Translations under genes and position numbers: made by a program
The notes under the pieces: generated by a model
The model's input: the letters and a program-made list of their open reading frames with translations, nothing else
Told to the model about the DNA's origin: nothing
The model's database searches: none
Part shown: in pieces, positions 1 through 8,591 of the stretch
Numbering within the stretch: the first letter of the stretch is position 1
Layout of the letters: every line of letters begins with the position of its first letter
Source: CAWKGV01 sp963849305
GTDB taxonomy: Bacteria; Pseudomonadota; Alphaproteobacteria; Acetobacterales; Acetobacteraceae
Assembly (NCBI GenBank): GCA_963849305.1
Contig: CAWKGV010000002.1
Location: 1 to 64,000 of the forward strand
Reading direction: 5' to 3'
DNA length: 64,000 nt

Positions 1-300
1 GAAAGGCTGAGAAATGACCACTTCCGCGTCAGGAAGATGCTTCTCGAACTCCGAGTTCGGGCCGTCCTTGTCGCTGGTCACGATCAGCTCATGGCCGAGC
101 TTCTCCAAATAGCTGCGAAGGCCCAGTTCGCCTGAGACACATCCGACAAGTTCGCCCGGCTTGAATCCAAGAGGTCCCTGCGGTGTGGGAGCGGTTTGGC
201 CATTGGCATAGTGGGTGATGATTGGGATGTCATCCCGGGGATAGGTCGGCGGGTATCCAGCCTCCGGGTTGGGATAAAGGACACATAAGACTTTCACCAT
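1..300 (-). CDS. fdh: NAD-dependent formate dehydrogenase, N-terminal part (runs off the window)
   Basis: Oxidises formate to CO2 with reduction of NAD+ in the cytoplasm. The 100 residues visible begin MVKVLCVLYPNP and contain YPPTYPRDDIP, GELVGCVSGELGLRSYLE, VTSDKDGP and end in VVISQPF. This is the signature N-terminus of the cofactor-free D-2-hydroxyacid-dehydrogenase-type FDH of methylotrophs (Pseudomonas sp. 101 type). No stop is met before base 1, so the NAD-binding and catalytic parts lie outside. The ATG at 298-300 has a purine-rich GGAAAGGAAG ribosome site. A LysR-type palindrome lies about 105 bases upstream. The first 100 residues look intact; the rest cannot be judged. Confidence 0.9.
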   Translation of the reverse strand, partial: MVKVLCVLYPNPEAGYPPTYPRDDIPIITHYANGQTAPTPQGPLGFKPGELVGCVSGELGLRSYLEKLGHELIVTSDKDGPNSEFEKHLPDAEVVISQPF

Positions 301-405
301 GGGAATGCGCTTCCTTTCCTTCTTTCGCAGCTACACGTTGTTCGGATGCCAACGAAGGGAAGGTACCCATCTGAGCTGGCTGGGTCCAATCGTTTGATCG
401 AACCT

Positions 406-428
406 CGTGATAAGCGTCGCTTATCACG
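406..428. promoter_or_regulatory. LysR-type operator palindrome upstream of formate dehydrogenase
   Basis: A perfect inverted repeat, CGTGATAAGCG, one base, CGCTTATCACG. Its core TAAGCGTCGCTTA fits the T-N11-A box of LysR-family regulators. It lies between the decayed LysR gene and the formate dehydrogenase gene, about 105 bases before the ATG. Binding is inferred. Confidence 0.6.
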
Positions 429-1072
429 CCCGGTTGACAAGGGTCGTCGAGAATGGCCTGAAGGTCGAGATTTGCTGCAGCTGCCAGGCCGCCTTGGACA
501 GCGCAGGCTGCGTTTCGCGCCGAAGCCTCACCAAGCGGACATCCTCGGCGCACTCCGGCGTGATTGGGTGGGCGCGGATGCCGGCTCCAGCATATTGTGT
601 CGGTAAAGCGCTGAGAGGCATGATGCTGAATGCGCGCCCGCTCAGTGATTCGGCCAGGAGAGCACGGATTGCGTTGTTCTCCACACGATATTGGGCGCCG
701 CTCCCAATTCCCTGAAAATCTCGTCGAGCGTCTGGCGATTTTGCATGTCCTGGCTCAGCAAGCACAGCGGCAGCTCGGCGATCTCCGCCCAACTCAATTG
801 GCGCGGAAGAGACGCCTGCTCGCCGGCAACCAGGACATAACGTTTCGGAGAATAGAGGAAGCACCTCGTAAGCTTCGTCGGCCACCGATCTGTCGTAGAC
901 AGGCCCAGATGCAGATCCTGCTCTTTTAATCGCTGTAGAATCAGCGGAGTGCTAAGGAACAGCACCTCGAGCGTGAGCTGGGCATAATCTTCGGATATTC
1001 CGCACTTAGCAGCGTCGCGGCATGGATCGCGGTGTGCGGAAGGAGCAGATTGAAGGGGCGACTCGCCTCGCC
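424..1072 (-). pseudogene. LysR-family regulator remnant (effector domain only, several frameshifts)
   Basis: Pieces of one LysR substrate-binding domain lie in order in different minus-strand frames. They are NLLLPHTAIHAATLLSAEYP (about 1055-1000), LEVLFLSTPLILQRLKEQ (about 980-920), VADEAYEVLPLFSE (about 885-845), RYVLVAGEQASLPRQLSW through DEIFRELGA (about 845-700), then IRALLAESLSGRAFSIMPLS to the end. At least three frame changes are needed. The DNA-binding helix-turn-helix half is absent upstream of about 1075. It was probably the regulator of the adjacent formate dehydrogenase. The family call is firm from the domain pattern; the original target is an inference from position. Confidence 0.75.
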
Positions 1073-1198
1073 TTAAACCGACCTTTGCTCATTTTTTACG
1101 TAGTTCGTTGACGAGTATAGGCATGTGCCGGGCATGCGGTCATGGAGGACAGACGTTTGCGCTTGACATGACGCGAATTGGGCTGATTCCGTCCGCGC

Positions 1199-2100
1199 AT
1201 GTATGTCGCGGTCATCCCCAACCGAAGCTCGCCGCCTGCCGTCCTGCTGCGCGAGAGCTACCGCCAAGCCGGCAAGACCAAGAACCGGCCGCTGGCCAAT
1301 CTGTCCGACTGGCCAGGGGAACGCATCGAGCAGCTCCGCGCCGTGCTGCGCGGCGAGAAGCTGCTGGCGGCCGCCGAGGCCGGTGCAGATCGTTCGTGCC
1401 CTGCCTGAAGCGGCGGTTCAAATTGCAGCGCGTGGTGGATGGTCGGCGATCGTGGACTGCTGACCAGCGCGCGGATCGACGCGGCGCTGCGCCCGGCCGG
1501 TCTCGATTGGATCACCGCGCTGCGCGCCCCGGCGATCAAGGCGCTGGTGGCCGAGGGTGGTCCGTTGCAGCCGTCGCTGTTCGATGACCGCGACCCCCGC
1601 CTTCGCGGGGGTAGGTTATGGCGGAGATCGACAGCCCTGACGATCCGGGCGAACGCCTGGTGCCGACACCGCCGCCACCGTGCGAGCCTACAAAAGCCTC
1701 TCCAGCGTGGAGCAGGCCTTCCGGTCGTTGAAGACCGTCGATCTGGAGCTTCGTCCGGTCTTCCACTGGACCGCGCCCCGGGTGCGCGCGCACGTGCTGC
1801 TCTGCATGCTGGCCTATTATCTGGAATGGCACATGCGCCGGAGCCTGGCGCCGTCCTGTTCGACGAGCCCGATCCAGCCAAGCGTGATGCGCAGCGCTCC
1901 TCACCGGTGGCCAAGGCCACACCCTCGCCGGCAGCACGCCACAAGGCCGCCAGCAAACACACCGGCCCGGGGGAGGGCGAGCCGCTGCCGGTACACAGCT
2001 TCCGCACTCTGCTCAACGATCGCGCCACGCTCACGCGCGATGTCCTCCGCCTGCAGACCCCCCGCCACTACCGGCCCGTGGCGCCCCGCTCAACGCAACA
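1199..2100 (+). pseudogene. IS1634-family transposase remnant (internal deletions and frameshifts)
   Basis: The start MYVAVIPNRSSPPAVLLRES followed by NRPLANLSDWP is typical of IS1634-type (IS4 superfamily) DDE transposases. Later pieces are VGDRGLLTSARIDA (1441 on), WITALRAPAIKALVAEGG (to about 1560), a short EIDSPDDPGERLV piece, then VRAYKSLSSVEQAFRSLKTV and LELRPVFHWTAPRVRAHVLL (1680-1810). Family members have about 550 residues; here large blocks are missing near 1410-1438 and 1660-1680 and the frame changes several times. It cannot encode an active transposase. From about 2100 to 2256 no recognisable gene remains. Confidence 0.75.
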
Positions 2101-2256
2101 GAGCCCTATTCTCCATCCAAGCGGCAACGCGACACCCGCTCGAGCGCCGCGAACTCGACTATTCCGAGCTCGATGCGGCGATAGCCTTTGTCGACGAGAC
2201 CGTTCGGCAAAACACGACGCACTCTGGAATGCTGCGGTCCGACCCGTCAGCCTGCA

Positions 2257-2270
2257 GTAAGCGTTTGGTG
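2257..2270 (+). repeat. IS66 terminal inverted repeat, low-coordinate end
   Basis: GTAAGCGTTTGGTG, the inverse of 4778-4791; marks the end beyond tnpC. Confidence 0.85.
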
Positions 2271-2282
2271 ACGACCGTTGGA

Positions 2283-3872
2283 TCAGGGCGGTGTTGAGGG
2301 CGTCCACGGCATTAGTTCGTTGATCTGGCTGATCGGGTGCCCATTGGCGATCTGGTCGAGGGTGTTGCGCAGATACGCTTCCGGGTTGATCTCATTGAGC
2401 TTGACGGTCTGCAGGATGGAGTAGATGGCGGCGGCGCGCTCGCCACCGGCATCTGATCCGGCGAACAGGTAATTCTTCCGTCCGAGCGCGATTCCGCGCA
2501 TGGCGTTCTCGGCGATGTTGTTGTCGATCTCGAGCCTTGCGTCGGTGAGGAAGCGCGACAATGCCTCCTGCCGCTTCAGCGTATAGCGGAATGCCTCGGC
2601 CAGCTCTGACTTGGCCGATAGCCTGGTGACGACCTTGCCTGCCCAATTGAAGAACGCGGCGAGCAGCGGCGCGGCATCGGCCCGGTGCATCAGCCGCTCA
2701 TCGGTCGGCGCGAAGCGCGCTTTGGCCTCGATGGCGTAGAAGGTGGCAATGCGCTCGATCGCCTGCTTGGCGACCGGAGACTTCTTGCCGTTCCAGACAT
2801 CGAAGAACTTGCGCCGGCAATGCGCCCAGCAGGCGACCTCGGTGATCGCCTGGTTCGTGCGAAGGCTCCGATCGGTGGCGCGCTGATCGTAGAGTGCCTC
2901 GAAGCCAGCGTAGCCATCGGCCTGAAGGAAGCCGGTGAACTCTGCCAAATGCCCTGCCGGATGCGCGCCACCACGATCGGGACTGTAGAAGTAGGCGGCC
3001 GCCGGCGGCGCCGTGCCGCAGAATGGTCGATCGTCGCGCACATACACCCAGAGCCGCCCGGTCTTGGTTCGGCCGAGACCTGGCGACAGCACTGGCACGG
3101 TGGTGTCATCGCCGTGGATCTTCTCCGCAGCGAACACGTGTCGTCTGATCCCCTCGACAATCGGCGCCAGCAGCCATGCCGCCTGACCGACCCAGTCGCA
3201 CAGCGTGGATCGGTCGAGATCGACCCCGTCGCGAGCATAGATGTCGCTCTGCCGGTAGAGCGGCAGGTGATCGCAGTATTTCGACACCAGCAGATGCGCG
3301 AGCATCGCCGGTGTGGCACGACCACGCGGTGTCGGCATCGCGGGCGCAGGTGCCTGGGTGATCGCATCGCACGCCTTGCAGGCGTATTTGGGCCGGATAT
3401 GCCGGATCACCTGGAAGCGGCCAGGCACATAGTCCAGCACCTCGGTCACGTCCTCGCCGAGCTTCGCCATGCCACCACCGCAGTCCGGGCAGACGCAGGC
3501 GCCATCAGCCGCAGGTTGATGAACGATCTCCTGCCGCAGCAGGTGCTCGGGCAACGGCTTGCGCTTCGGCGTCGCACGCTGGCGCAGCGGCGGCGGCCGA
3601 TGTTCCGCCGCCGCCTTGACGATATCCTCGGCCTCGCTGGTCTCCAGCTCTTCAAGCTGCAGGGCGAGCTGCTCGATCTGCCGGGTGATCCGTTCCGACG
3701 AACGGCCAAACTGCATGCGTCGCAGTTTGGCGATCTGGAACTTCAGCTTCTCGATCTCCAGTGTTCGCAGCTGAACCGAAAGTTCGGCCGCCTTCAGCTC
3801 GGCCTGACAGGCCAGCGCAAACGCGCGCAACGCCTCGGGATCGGCGGGCAGGTCAGCCATGGCGAGCGACAT
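2283..3872 (-). CDS. tnpC: IS66 transposase TnpC
   Basis: DDE transposase of 529 residues, the normal size for IS66 TnpC. An N-terminal coiled-coil/leucine-rich part (about residues 10-80, with RTLEIEKLKFQIAKLRRMQFG) is followed by a Cys-rich zinc motif (CVCPDCGGG, about 126-134). Then come the catalytic core with KIHGDDTTVPVL and LQADGYAGFEALY for the two Asp and the C-terminal IDNNIAENAMRGIALGRKNY holding the Glu. The reading frame is unbroken. It acts with TnpA and TnpB, encoded just upstream on the same strand. Confidence 0.95.
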   Translation of the reverse strand: MSLAMADLPADPEALRAFALACQAELKAAELSVQLRTLEIEKLKFQIAKLRRMQFGRSSERITRQIEQLALQLEELETSEAEDIVKAAAEHRPPPLRQRATPKRKPLPEHLLRQEIVHQPAADGACVCPDCGGGMAKLGEDVTEVLDYVPGRFQVIRHIRPKYACKACDAITQAPAPAMPTPRGRATPAMLAHLLVSKYCDHLPLYRQSDIYARDGVDLDRSTLCDWVGQAAWLLAPIVEGIRRHVFAAEKIHGDDTTVPVLSPGLGRTKTGRLWVYVRDDRPFCGTAPPAAAYFYSPDRGGAHPAGHLAEFTGFLQADGYAGFEALYDQRATDRSLRTNQAITEVACWAHCRRKFFDVWNGKKSPVAKQAIERIATFYAIEAKARFAPTDERLMHRADAAPLLAAFFNWAGKVVTRLSAKSELAEAFRYTLKRQEALSRFLTDARLEIDNNIAENAMRGIALGRKNYLFAGSDAGGERAAAIYSILQTVKLNEINPEAYLRNTLDQIANGHPISQINELMPWTPSTPP

Positions 3873-3933
3873 AAGATAGCCTTGGCAGGTGCGGCGATTC
3901 GCCGACCATCATCAACAATAAATCGCTGCCTTG

Positions 3934-4287
3934 TCAGACCAGCACTGGCCGCGCCGGCAACGGCGATGCTACCGTTCTGCGCCAGTCCATCGCCTCGATC
4001 AGCAGCGCCAATTGCGCCGGCGTCAGCGTCATCGCGCCATCAACAATCGGCGGCCATACGAAGCGGCCCTTCTCCAACCGCTTGGCGAACAGGCACAGAC
4101 CGCTGCCGTCCCAGTACAGCGCCTTCAAATAGTCACCGCGCTTGCCGCGGTACAGGAACAGGTGACCACTGAACGGGTCGGCGCCGATGATCTGCTGTGC
4201 CTTGGCTGCCAGGCCATCGAACCCGTTGCGCAGATCAACCGGACGGCAGGCGAGGAATACCTTGGTGCCAGGTGCGAGGCTGATCAC
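3934..4287 (-). CDS. tnpB: IS66 accessory protein TnpB (Orf2)
   Basis: A 117-residue protein starting MISLAPGTKVFLACRPVDLR and containing NGFDGLAAKAQQII, GHLFLYRGKRGDYLKALYWD and GLCLFAKRLEKGRFVWPP. This is the highly conserved IS66 Orf2 pattern. Its start overlaps the end of tnpA by four bases (ATGA), so it is translationally coupled. Orf2 proteins are needed for IS66 transposition but have no known enzymatic activity. Confidence 0.95.
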   Translation of the reverse strand: MISLAPGTKVFLACRPVDLRNGFDGLAAKAQQIIGADPFSGHLFLYRGKRGDYLKALYWDGSGLCLFAKRLEKGRFVWPPIVDGAMTLTPAQLALLIEAMDWRRTVASPLPARPVLV

Positions 4288-4694
4288 ACCGCGCCCTTCA
4301 CGGCACGTAATACCCGCGACAGAGCCTTCTCACTGACGGATGCACCGACCTTCACCCGCACGCCATTGGGAAGCGCGATCTCGATCTTGCTGGTGCGTTC
4401 TTCCCGCTGCTCGCCTGTCGGCAACCGCGGCTCAGGTGCCACCAGCAGTGCCGGCGGCGCTTCATTTGTCCGACCGATCACGCCAATCGGCCTGAACTCC
4501 ATCGGCTCCGCCCTGTGCGGCGGCATGGCCGCCTTCGCCACCGATCGCCAGTTGTAGAGCAGGCTCTCCGATAGCCCATGACGCCGCGCGACCATCGCAA
4601 CGCGGCCACCTTCCGCCTCCACCTCAGCGAGCAGAGCCGCCTTCTCTTCCCCCGTCCACTTCCGCCGGCGCGTGACGATCTCCGCCTCGGTCAT
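4284..4694 (-). CDS. tnpA: IS66 accessory protein TnpA
   Basis: A 136-residue first gene of the element. The N-terminal RRRKWTGEEKAALLAEVEAE, then VAMVARRHGLSESLLYNWR, is a helix-turn-helix of the IS3/IS66 OrfA type. The C-terminal half (IEIALPNGVRVKVGASVSE, LSRVLRAVKGA) is the usual IS66 tail. It is a DNA-binding accessory factor of transposition. The ATG is at 4692-4694, about 85 bases inside the IS end. Confidence 0.93.
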   Translation of the reverse strand: MTEAEIVTRRRKWTGEEKAALLAEVEAEGGRVAMVARRHGLSESLLYNWRSVAKAAMPPHRAEPMEFRPIGVIGRTNEAPPALLVAPEPRLPTGEQREERTSKIEIALPNGVRVKVGASVSEKALSRVLRAVKGAV

Positions 4695-4777
4695 TCAGCC
4701 TCCTTCTGGAACACTCCAGAAGGAGGCTCCCGAAGCAGCAACATCTCTGACCGCGCCGCACGCCGCCAGACGGGTCA

Positions 4778-4791
4778 CACCAAACGCTTAC
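4778..4791 (-). repeat. IS66 terminal inverted repeat, high-coordinate end
   Basis: Inverse copy of 2257-2270, beyond the start of tnpA. The next base on the right belongs to the truncated MFS gene. Confidence 0.85.
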
Positions 4792-4796
4792 GTAAG

Positions 4797-5104
4797 GTTG
4801 GGGGCGAAACCCGAAGCAAACTCGAGGAACGAATGGAGCGCGACGTCGACCATCAAGGTCGGACAGCGGCCATAACGATCTGCAGCGCGTCCGAAGAGGA
4901 AGGCGCCTATATCGGTCGCATCGCGAGTGTCAGCAGGATTGCCACCGTCACGTCGGTGATCTTGGTGCCAAGCTCTTGCGGGACGTCCTTCAAGACGAAG
5001 ACCACAGAAAGAAGTCGAAGGGCGTCGAGGGTCTAGCCGAGAAAACCTACGACGACGACGCTTCGCTGCTCCCTCGTCCAGCCCGACAGTGCCGCAATGT
5101 GCAT
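4797..5104 (-). pseudogene. MFS transporter remnant (N-terminal part, cut at the IS66 end)
   Basis: From the ATG at 5102-5104 (after GAGAGCAGGTC) the minus strand reads MHIAALSGWTREQRSVVVVG, FLG, a TAG in place of the conserved Trp, TLDA, then VFVLKDVPQELGTKITDVTV, AILLTLAMRPI. After a frame change it reads GAFLFGRAADRYGR and LMVDVALHSFLEFASGFAPN. This is the first 100 residues of an aromatic-acid/sialate-type MFS carrier, with a nonsense codon and at least three indels. It stops at the IS66 right end. It follows the acetolactate-synthase-type gene on the same strand and may have been its operon partner. Confidence 0.75.
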
Positions 5105-5290
5105 GACCTGCTCTCTATGACTCCGCCGCGGCGGCATCCAGCGTGCCTGCCGCTCGTCCCCACACCTTCGAGCGCGGACGCGAAGGACGTTTCATTCGGC
5201 TCTCGCGGGGACGGCAATCCGGTGGATGTTGGTCACTGCCCGGTACCTTGCATTCTGCAACGGCCCTCCGTTTGTGCGCCGGGCCTCCTC

Positions 5291-6940
5291 CTATTCCTTA
5301 CTGCTCCAGTAGTGTTCGAGCCTGGCGACAAGGCCACGATTGACGGAGGGGTCGACGGGGATCTCTATGAGCCGCAACTCCCGGGAGCGGATGGCCTCGT
5401 TAAGTGTCCTGCGCAGTTCTTCCACTGAGCTGGGCCGGTAAGCGGGAATGCCGAAGCTTTCGGCATAGGCCTTGAAGTCTGGGTTGCCGATGCGCGTGCC
5501 GGTGGAGCGGCCGCGCGACATGTCCTGCTTCCAGGAAATCAGCCCGTAGTCGTTGTCATTGAAGATCACGACTGTGTAGCCGACGGCGAGGCGCTTCGCC
5601 GTCTCGAGCTCCTGCGAGTTCATGAGGAAGCCGCCATCACCCATGGCCGCGACGATCGCCCGGCCCGGCACGGCGAGCGCAGCGGCAATGCCGCCTGGTA
5701 GCGCAATCCCCATCGCCGCGAGTCCGTTGCTGATGATGCAACCATTGGGACAGTAGGTCGGGAAATTCCGTGCGATCCAGACCTTGTGGCTGCCGACATC
5801 GCTGATGAGAAGTCCATCATCGGGCAGTAGCTCGCGAATGAGGTGGAGGGCGCCGGGAATGGTGAAGGGCGGCCCACTCAGTTCGTAGCCGGCAATGTCG
5901 TCCAGGACTCGCTGGCGCACTGGCGCGTACCAGCTGCGGTCGAGAGTAAGTGGCGTCTCCTCCAGCCGGCCGTTCAGCGTTCGGAGCGTCGCGTTGATAT
6001 CGCCGACGACCTCGACGGCTGCCGGGTACTTGCCATAAACCTCAGCCGGTGTCACATCAATGTGGACAATGATCTTATCGCTGGCCGGGTTCCAGCGATC
6101 AGGTGCGTATTCGGCGATATCATAGCCGAGGGTGAGCACCAGATCGGCGGCCTCCACCGCCTCGCGGACGTAGTCCTTGAACCCAGTGCCGATGCAGAAC
6201 AGGGATTGCGGCGAGCGATCCGAGATCGCGCCCTTTCCCATGAAGGTGGCGACGACCGGGATGCCATGGGCGTCGGCGAGGCGCGCAAGCTCTTGGCTCG
6301 CACGCTCGCGGATCGCCCCATTGCCGGCGATGATCAGCGGCCATTCGGCCTTGCGAAGCAGCGCCAACACCTCCTCGACCGCCCGCCGGTCGGGGTCCGG
6401 ACGCCGCACAGGGCGCGGCGTTATCGGCGCAAGAGCCGCAGGCACCTCGAGCCGCGCCACGTCCTCAGCAAGTTCGATATGCGTCGCACCCGGCTTCTCC
6501 ATCTCGGCGAGTTTGAAGGCGTTACGGACGATCTCCGGCAGGACGCGTGGATCAAAGATCGCGCCGTTCCACTTGGTGATCGCAGCAAACATGCGGACGA
6601 TGTCGAGTCGCTGATGGCTTTCGTGATGGAGCCGGTCCAGGCCGCCCTGCGCCGTGACGGCGACAAGCGGCGCCTTGTCGAGGTTGGCATCGGCGACGGC
6701 GGTCATGAGGTTGGTGGCACCGGGACCAAGCGTCGACAGACACACGCCCGCTTTACCGGTCAGGCGTCCCCATACATCAGCAATGAAGGCCGCACCTTGT
6801 TCGTGCCGGCACGGAACGAACCTGACGGTGGAGCTCTCGAGCGAAAAGAGGAGATCCTCCGTCTCCTCTCCCGGCACGCCGAAGACATAGCGCACCCCTT
6901 CTGCCTCGAGGCATTTGACGAAGAGATCCGAGACTTTCAT
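5291..6940 (-). CDS. Thiamine-diphosphate-dependent acetolactate synthase-type large subunit
   Basis: A 549-residue ThDP enzyme with the three usual domains. The Pyr domain has the activating Glu (PCRHEQGAAF, E47) and GVCLSTLGPGATNL. The central domain is about 190-340. The PP domain holds the GDG...N metal motif (MGDGGFLMNSQE about 433-444, NDNDYGL about 461). The likely reaction is condensation of two pyruvates to acetolactate, but related oxalyl-CoA decarboxylases and glyoxylate carboligases share this fold and no small regulatory subunit is nearby. The start is taken at MKVSDLF because an AGGGAGG site precedes it; a 40-residue upstream extension in frame looks non-coding. Genes of this type often accompany fermentation and stress genes in alphaproteobacterial islands. 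Confidence 0.85.
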   Translation of the reverse strand: MKVSDLFVKCLEAEGVRYVFGVPGEETEDLLFSLESSTVRFVPCRHEQGAAFIADVWGRLTGKAGVCLSTLGPGATNLMTAVADANLDKAPLVAVTAQGGLDRLHHESHQRLDIVRMFAAITKWNGAIFDPRVLPEIVRNAFKLAEMEKPGATHIELAEDVARLEVPAALAPITPRPVRRPDPDRRAVEEVLALLRKAEWPLIIAGNGAIRERASQELARLADAHGIPVVATFMGKGAISDRSPQSLFCIGTGFKDYVREAVEAADLVLTLGYDIAEYAPDRWNPASDKIIVHIDVTPAEVYGKYPAAVEVVGDINATLRTLNGRLEETPLTLDRSWYAPVRQRVLDDIAGYELSGPPFTIPGALHLIRELLPDDGLLISDVGSHKVWIARNFPTYCPNGCIISNGLAAMGIALPGGIAAALAVPGRAIVAAMGDGGFLMNSQELETAKRLAVGYTVVIFNDNDYGLISWKQDMSRGRSTGTRIGNPDFKAYAESFGIPAYRPSSVEELRRTLNEAIRSRELRLIEIPVDPSVNRGLVARLEHYWSSKE

Positions 6941-7125
6941 GCGCACGCCTCCCTGATCCGATCGGGACAGACGGGTCCGGCGGCAAACCTCAGGAGCCTT
7001 GAAACGCACGCCTCCTGAGGCCGGAAGAAGTCCCTGGGAGGGCGCCCGGGATGCGTACAAAACAACCGCCGAAACACCAGAGAACCGCCGACTTCTGCCG
7101 ATCTACGCTAATGGATCGCCGACTA

Positions 7126-7695
7126 TCAATTGCGTCCGGCAGTGCTGGAAAGCGGCCCCGCCAAATTGACGCCGGCGGCTACGCCGAGCTTGGCGGGATA
7201 TGGCTTGCCTCGGTACAAGAACCATACGCGCCGCTCGGTCTCATCAATGAAGACCTCCAACTGGCTGGTGGTGGCCACGTCACCAAGTTCCTCGATCATG
7301 CTGTGCGCCTCTCGCATCCGCTTGGCCAGATCGGCGTTGTCCGAGCGCAGTTCGGCAAGCATGTCTTGTGGGGTGACGTAGGGAGCGTCGTTGTCGGGGA
7401 TTCGCTGGTTGCGCGATATCTCGCCAATGGAATGCAGAGTGAGCTGTCCGAGCTTGCGTACGCGCTCAGCCAGGATGTCGGTCATCGCGAAAATCTGGTC
7501 GGAATGTTCGTCCAACAATAGGTGGTAGTCGCGGAAGTGCGGGCCACTCATGTGCCAATGAAAATTCTTGGTCTTGATGTAGAGGGCGAATACGTCGGCG
7601 AGCAGCCCGTTCAGAGCAGCGGCGATATCGCGGGTTGCGTTGCCACCGAGATCGGTCGGGGTGGCGAGTGCCGGCGGAACGGCTTGCATGGCCAT
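7126..7695 (-). CDS. dps: Dps family DNA-protection / ferritin-like protein
   Basis: 189 residues. The four-helix ferritin-like core contains LNGLLADVFALYIKTKNFHW, HMSGPHFRDYHLLLDEHSDQ, then IFAMTDILAERVRKLG, which hold the Dps ferroxidase ligands (His of NFHWH, Asp/Glu of LDEHSDQ). It should form a dodecamer that oxidises and stores iron and shields DNA in stress. The start at MAMQAVPPAL has GGAG seven bases upstream. An open frame continues further upstream but its sequence is not Dps-like. It lies in a run of stress genes (BON, Hsp20, ClpK). Confidence 0.92.
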   Translation of the reverse strand: MAMQAVPPALATPTDLGGNATRDIAAALNGLLADVFALYIKTKNFHWHMSGPHFRDYHLLLDEHSDQIFAMTDILAERVRKLGQLTLHSIGEISRNQRIPDNDAPYVTPQDMLAELRSDNADLAKRMREAHSMIEELGDVATTSQLEVFIDETERRVWFLYRGKPYPAKLGVAAGVNLAGPLSSTAGRN

Positions 7696-8172
7696 TGGAT
7701 CAACTCCATCTGCTGGAAGTTCACCCGTGCTGTCCTGAGTGTGGCGTTCATAACTCACCCGTCGGGGCTTGAATAGCACCGGTCCGTGGCCGCGGGTCTC
7801 TCTCCACGATGATGTGCTCGAGACTACAACTTGGTCCGGACCCGCATCTGCGGCAACGCATTGCACCTCACACGCGAGAGAACCGGCGGCATGGATACGT
7901 TTGATTGAAAGGGAGGCGCACAGGTCCGATCTGGTCAAGAGGACGACCGATCCGGTTCGATCTGCTTCTGCCCGTGCGGAACGCGGAGGGTCGCGTGCTA
8001 CAGGTTGTGAGTGGGGACCGGACGGCGGCTGAGGATGAGGAGACTGGAGCGCCCTGGCACGCCATGTCCCCTCGATCGTGTCCGTCCTCGACCGCTTCAC
8101 CACCAGTGCCGGAATTATCTGGAATTCCGGCTATGTACAGTCAGCGTGAGTCCGCCTAGCTGGCCCTGCTGA
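7696..8172. other. Gene-free stretch upstream of dps
   Basis: No credible coding sequence on either strand. Open frames exist (for example 7905-8159 plus) but resemble no family and lack a ribosome site. It must include the dps promoter. The only clear structure is the inverted repeat at 8108-8131. Confidence 0.5.
8108..8131. repeat. Inverted repeat GCCGGAAT / ATTCCGGC
   Basis: Two 8-base arms separated by 8 bases (TATCTGGA). It could be a remnant of an insertion-sequence end or an operator; no further support. Confidence 0.35.
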
Positions 8173-8591
8173 TCATACTGTGGGCGGCACTTCCGAGAGC
8201 TTCTCCAGGATCGCCCTGATCAAACTGCCAAGGCGGTGCCCAACTGCGCTTACGGTCCTTGCTCCCGCGTGGGCCAGCGCCAAGTCGCCTTCGTGCAACA
8301 AGAGAAGTCCACTTTCGCGCGGAATACTCATGGCGCCGACCGCCTCCGCTGGCAGACGGGAGAGCTCGAGTTCGACCTCCACCAGCGGCTGGCCAAAGGT
8401 GCTTCCCAATTCGCGATGCCGCCTAACCGCGGCGATAGGCAGCCTCACCGAGGTGCCATTCGATAAGGTCAACAGGAAATATTCGTTGTCTTCGGCCCGA
8501 GAAAGGTTGCCGACCGCCACGATCACTCCCGGAGAAGTGGCTGCCGGAGCCTTTCGTACGAGTTCCTGGAAATCGCTTTGGTCGTCGCCAT
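8173..8591 (-). pseudogene. Small hypothetical protein with a frameshift just after its start
   Basis: The open part (8526 down to 8173) reads VGNLSRAEDNEYFLLTLSNG then TSVRLPIAAVRRHRELG, VEVELELSRLPAEAVG and ends LIRAILEKLSEVPPTV. I recognise no family. The same frame continues upstream as DDQSDFQELVRKAPAATSPG but has no start codon before a stop. A good start (ATG at 8589-8591 behind GAAGGGGG) lies one base out of frame, two codons away. The simplest reading is a one-base deletion next to the start, real or a sequencing error. If only the open part is used, a GTG at 8526 would give 117 residues. Confidence 0.55.

Larger units (their letters stand above)
2257..4791. mobile_element. Complete IS66-family insertion sequence (tnpA, tnpB, tnpC)
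   Basis: About 2.5 kb bounded by inverted ends beginning GTAAGCGTTTGGTG, the usual IS66 terminus. It carries the three IS66 genes in order tnpA-tnpB-tnpC on the minus strand, all apparently intact. The 8 bases on each side (2249-2256 and 4792-4799) do not match, so the expected 8-bp target duplication is missing. The right end touches a truncated MFS gene whose other half is not found on the left, so the element has probably taken part in a deletion or rearrangement since insertion. Confidence 0.9.

Noticed and set aside
2685..4172. A 495-codon plus-strand frame across IS66
   Set aside because: Antisense of tnpC and tnpB, which are intact.
7696..8103. N-terminal extension of Dps by 136 codons
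   Set aside because: The added sequence is not Dps-like, and a good ribosome site sits directly before MAMQAVPPAL.
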